Shown one piece after another: positions 5,288 to 6,298 of a stretch of 6,298 bases of DNA. Source of the DNA: Bacillota bacterium (GTDB lineage Bacteria; Bacillota; Clostridia; Christensenellales; CAG-138); the NCBI GenBank assembly GCA_023416895.1, contig JAEZGQ010000001.1:1-6298 (forward strand), written 5' to 3'. The number at the start of each line of letters is the position of its first letter. Within the stretch, counting starts at the first letter, position 1. The translations under genes were made by a program, and so were the position numbers. The notes under the pieces are model-generated. The model searched no databases. It was not told the DNA's origin and saw nothing but the letters and a program-made list of their open reading frames with translations.

Positions 5288-6298
5288 ATCGCAACCAAGC
5301 ACAGCCAGCCTCTTTCAACGGAGGCGGTAAAACGGATTTTGGAGCAGCCCAACGGCCCGGAAAAGCTCATGGTAGATGCCGACGCCGCGTTTGATACGGC
5401 GTGGGAGCTTTACCTTTCGGGCTTTGCGCCCGCGGGCGCTTTCTTAGCGCGCTGTGTAAAAAAGGCGGCGCTCAGGGCACGCGCAAAGGATAAACTCGTT
5501 TTTGACGGCGATCGTTTCTTTGGCGCGTTGATGTCGGAAAACCCGAAGCTCCGCAAGAACGCCGCGAGGCTTGCGGGCGAAATGCAGCTTGGTGAAGCGG
5601 TACCCGCGCTTGTTGATGCGCTCAATGCCGAACCGCAGCGCTTTGTGCGACCGTCGCTTATCCTTGCGCTCGGAAAGATCGGCGGGGAAGCGGCACACGC
5701 CGCGCTTCGTTCTTATAATGTTTGCGAGCCAAAGGACGAAAGTGAGAAAAAGCACTTTGAAGAAGAGCGCGAGGCATTGTTTACGGCGCTTGCCGCGCTC
5801 GCCGCGCCAAAGCGGCACGAGTTTACAGGGCTAAAGAAACCGTACCTTCTGGAACTTCGCGCGCCCGACCGGCTTTCCGACGTTTTGGCGGACGAGCTTA
5901 GGCTTCTGGGTTTTGCCGACGCGCGCTCTCTCAATACCGATAGCGTACGGCTTACCACGAGCAATGTTGGGGAGCTTATGAAAGCGCGCTGTTTCCACGA
6001 GCTTTTGTTTGTGGCATCGGACGACGCGGCCATGCGCGCAAAGAGCATTGCTTTTCAAGCAAGGCCCTATTTAGAGGAATTGATGCTCGGAGCGCACGGC
6101 GGTGAAAAACTGTTCGGGTTTCGCGTCGAGGTACGCGGGCAAGTAGAGGAACGTGCCGCGCTCGTAAAGGAAACCGCGCTTTTGTGCAACGGCGATGTGC
6201 TTGTGAACGCCCCGGGCAGCTATGAGGCGGAGCTTCGTGTTGAGCCCAAGCAAAACGGTGGTGTGCGCATTTTTGTAAAGCTCGGCTCGATCCCCGAT
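5288..6298 (+). CDS. HEAT-repeat/THUMP-like N-terminal part of a putative RNA methyltransferase (partial, ATC start)
   Basis: A frame without stops runs from the in-frame stop at 5252-5254 to the window end. From the ATC at 5288 it encodes 337 residues and continues beyond the window. Residues about 76-143 form two HEAT-like helical repeats (NPKLRKNAARLAG, then RPSLILALGKIGG). From about 185 the sequence changes: YLLELRAPDRLSDVLADEL, and later FGFRVEVRG (276-284), VLVNAPGSYEAELRV (304-318) and FVKLGSIPD at the edge. These resemble the THUMP-containing front part of TRM11/RlmL-type (UPF0020) methyltransferases, where a SAM-binding domain would follow. That domain lies outside the window, so the activity is inferred. 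The next in-frame starts are TTG 5339 and ATG 5369 (residue 28), both with poor ribosome binding sites. It is probably co-transcribed with murG. Confidence 0.7.
   Translation, partial: MATKHSQPLSTEAVKRILEQPNGPEKLMVDADAAFDTAWELYLSGFAPAGAFLARCVKKAALRARAKDKLVFDGDRFFGALMSENPKLRKNAARLAGEMQLGEAVPALVDALNAEPQRFVRPSLILALGKIGGEAAHAALRSYNVCEPKDESEKKHFEEEREALFTALAALAAPKRHEFTGLKKPYLLELRAPDRLSDVLADELRLLGFADARSLNTDSVRLTTSNVGELMKARCFHELLFVASDDAAMRAKSIAFQARPYLEELMLGAHGGEKLFGFRVEVRGQVEERAALVKETALLCNGDVLVNAPGSYEAELRVEPKQNGGVRIFVKLGSIPD

Noticed and set aside
5444..6048. Minus-strand open frames opposite the methyltransferase-like gene
   Set aside because: The plus-strand frame is continuous for 337 codons with HEAT and THUMP-like sequence; the opposing frames are low-complexity Ser/Arg/Lys-rich shadows.

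Overview
This window looks like a piece of a bacterial chromosome from a moderately GC-rich Firmicute, probably of class Clostridia. Three things suggest this: strong GGAGG-type ribosome binding sites, a cysteinyl-tRNA synthetase with the HIGNAR form of the HIGH motif, and a MurG of the type common in Clostridia. No mobile element, rRNA, tRNA or CRISPR array is visible. The species cannot be named from the sequence.

The left half (1-3678) is read on the minus strand. In transcription order it holds a DUF815-like AAA+ ATPase (2317-3678), cysS (858-2249), a small three-helix membrane protein with an acidic tail (168-614), and the first 37 codons of a secreted protein with a signal peptide (1-113, cut by the window edge). 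A 420-base divergent region (3679-4098) follows, with one good promoter firing in each direction. The right half is read on the plus strand: murG (4099-5175) behind a leader of about 140 nt, then the front 337 codons of a HEAT-repeat protein that resembles THUMP/UPF0020-type RNA methyltransferases (5288-6298, cut by the window edge).

The most striking signal is in the 112-base gap between murG and the methyltransferase-like gene. It holds two 16-bp parS sites, the loading sites of the chromosome-partitioning protein ParB (Spo0J). One is a perfect consensus palindrome and the other has a single central change. In Firmicutes parS sites cluster around the replication origin, so the window is probably origin-proximal. 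The outward-pointing gene layout fits this, but no DnaA-box cluster is visible and oriC itself is not in the window.

The second notable point is the start of the methyltransferase-like gene. A strong ribosome binding site sits eight bases before an ATC codon, and there is no ATG, GTG or TTG at a usable distance. The gene either starts on a non-canonical AUC or carries a point change or sequencing error. Apart from murG (lipid II synthesis) and cysS (translation), the genes have no established shared pathway.
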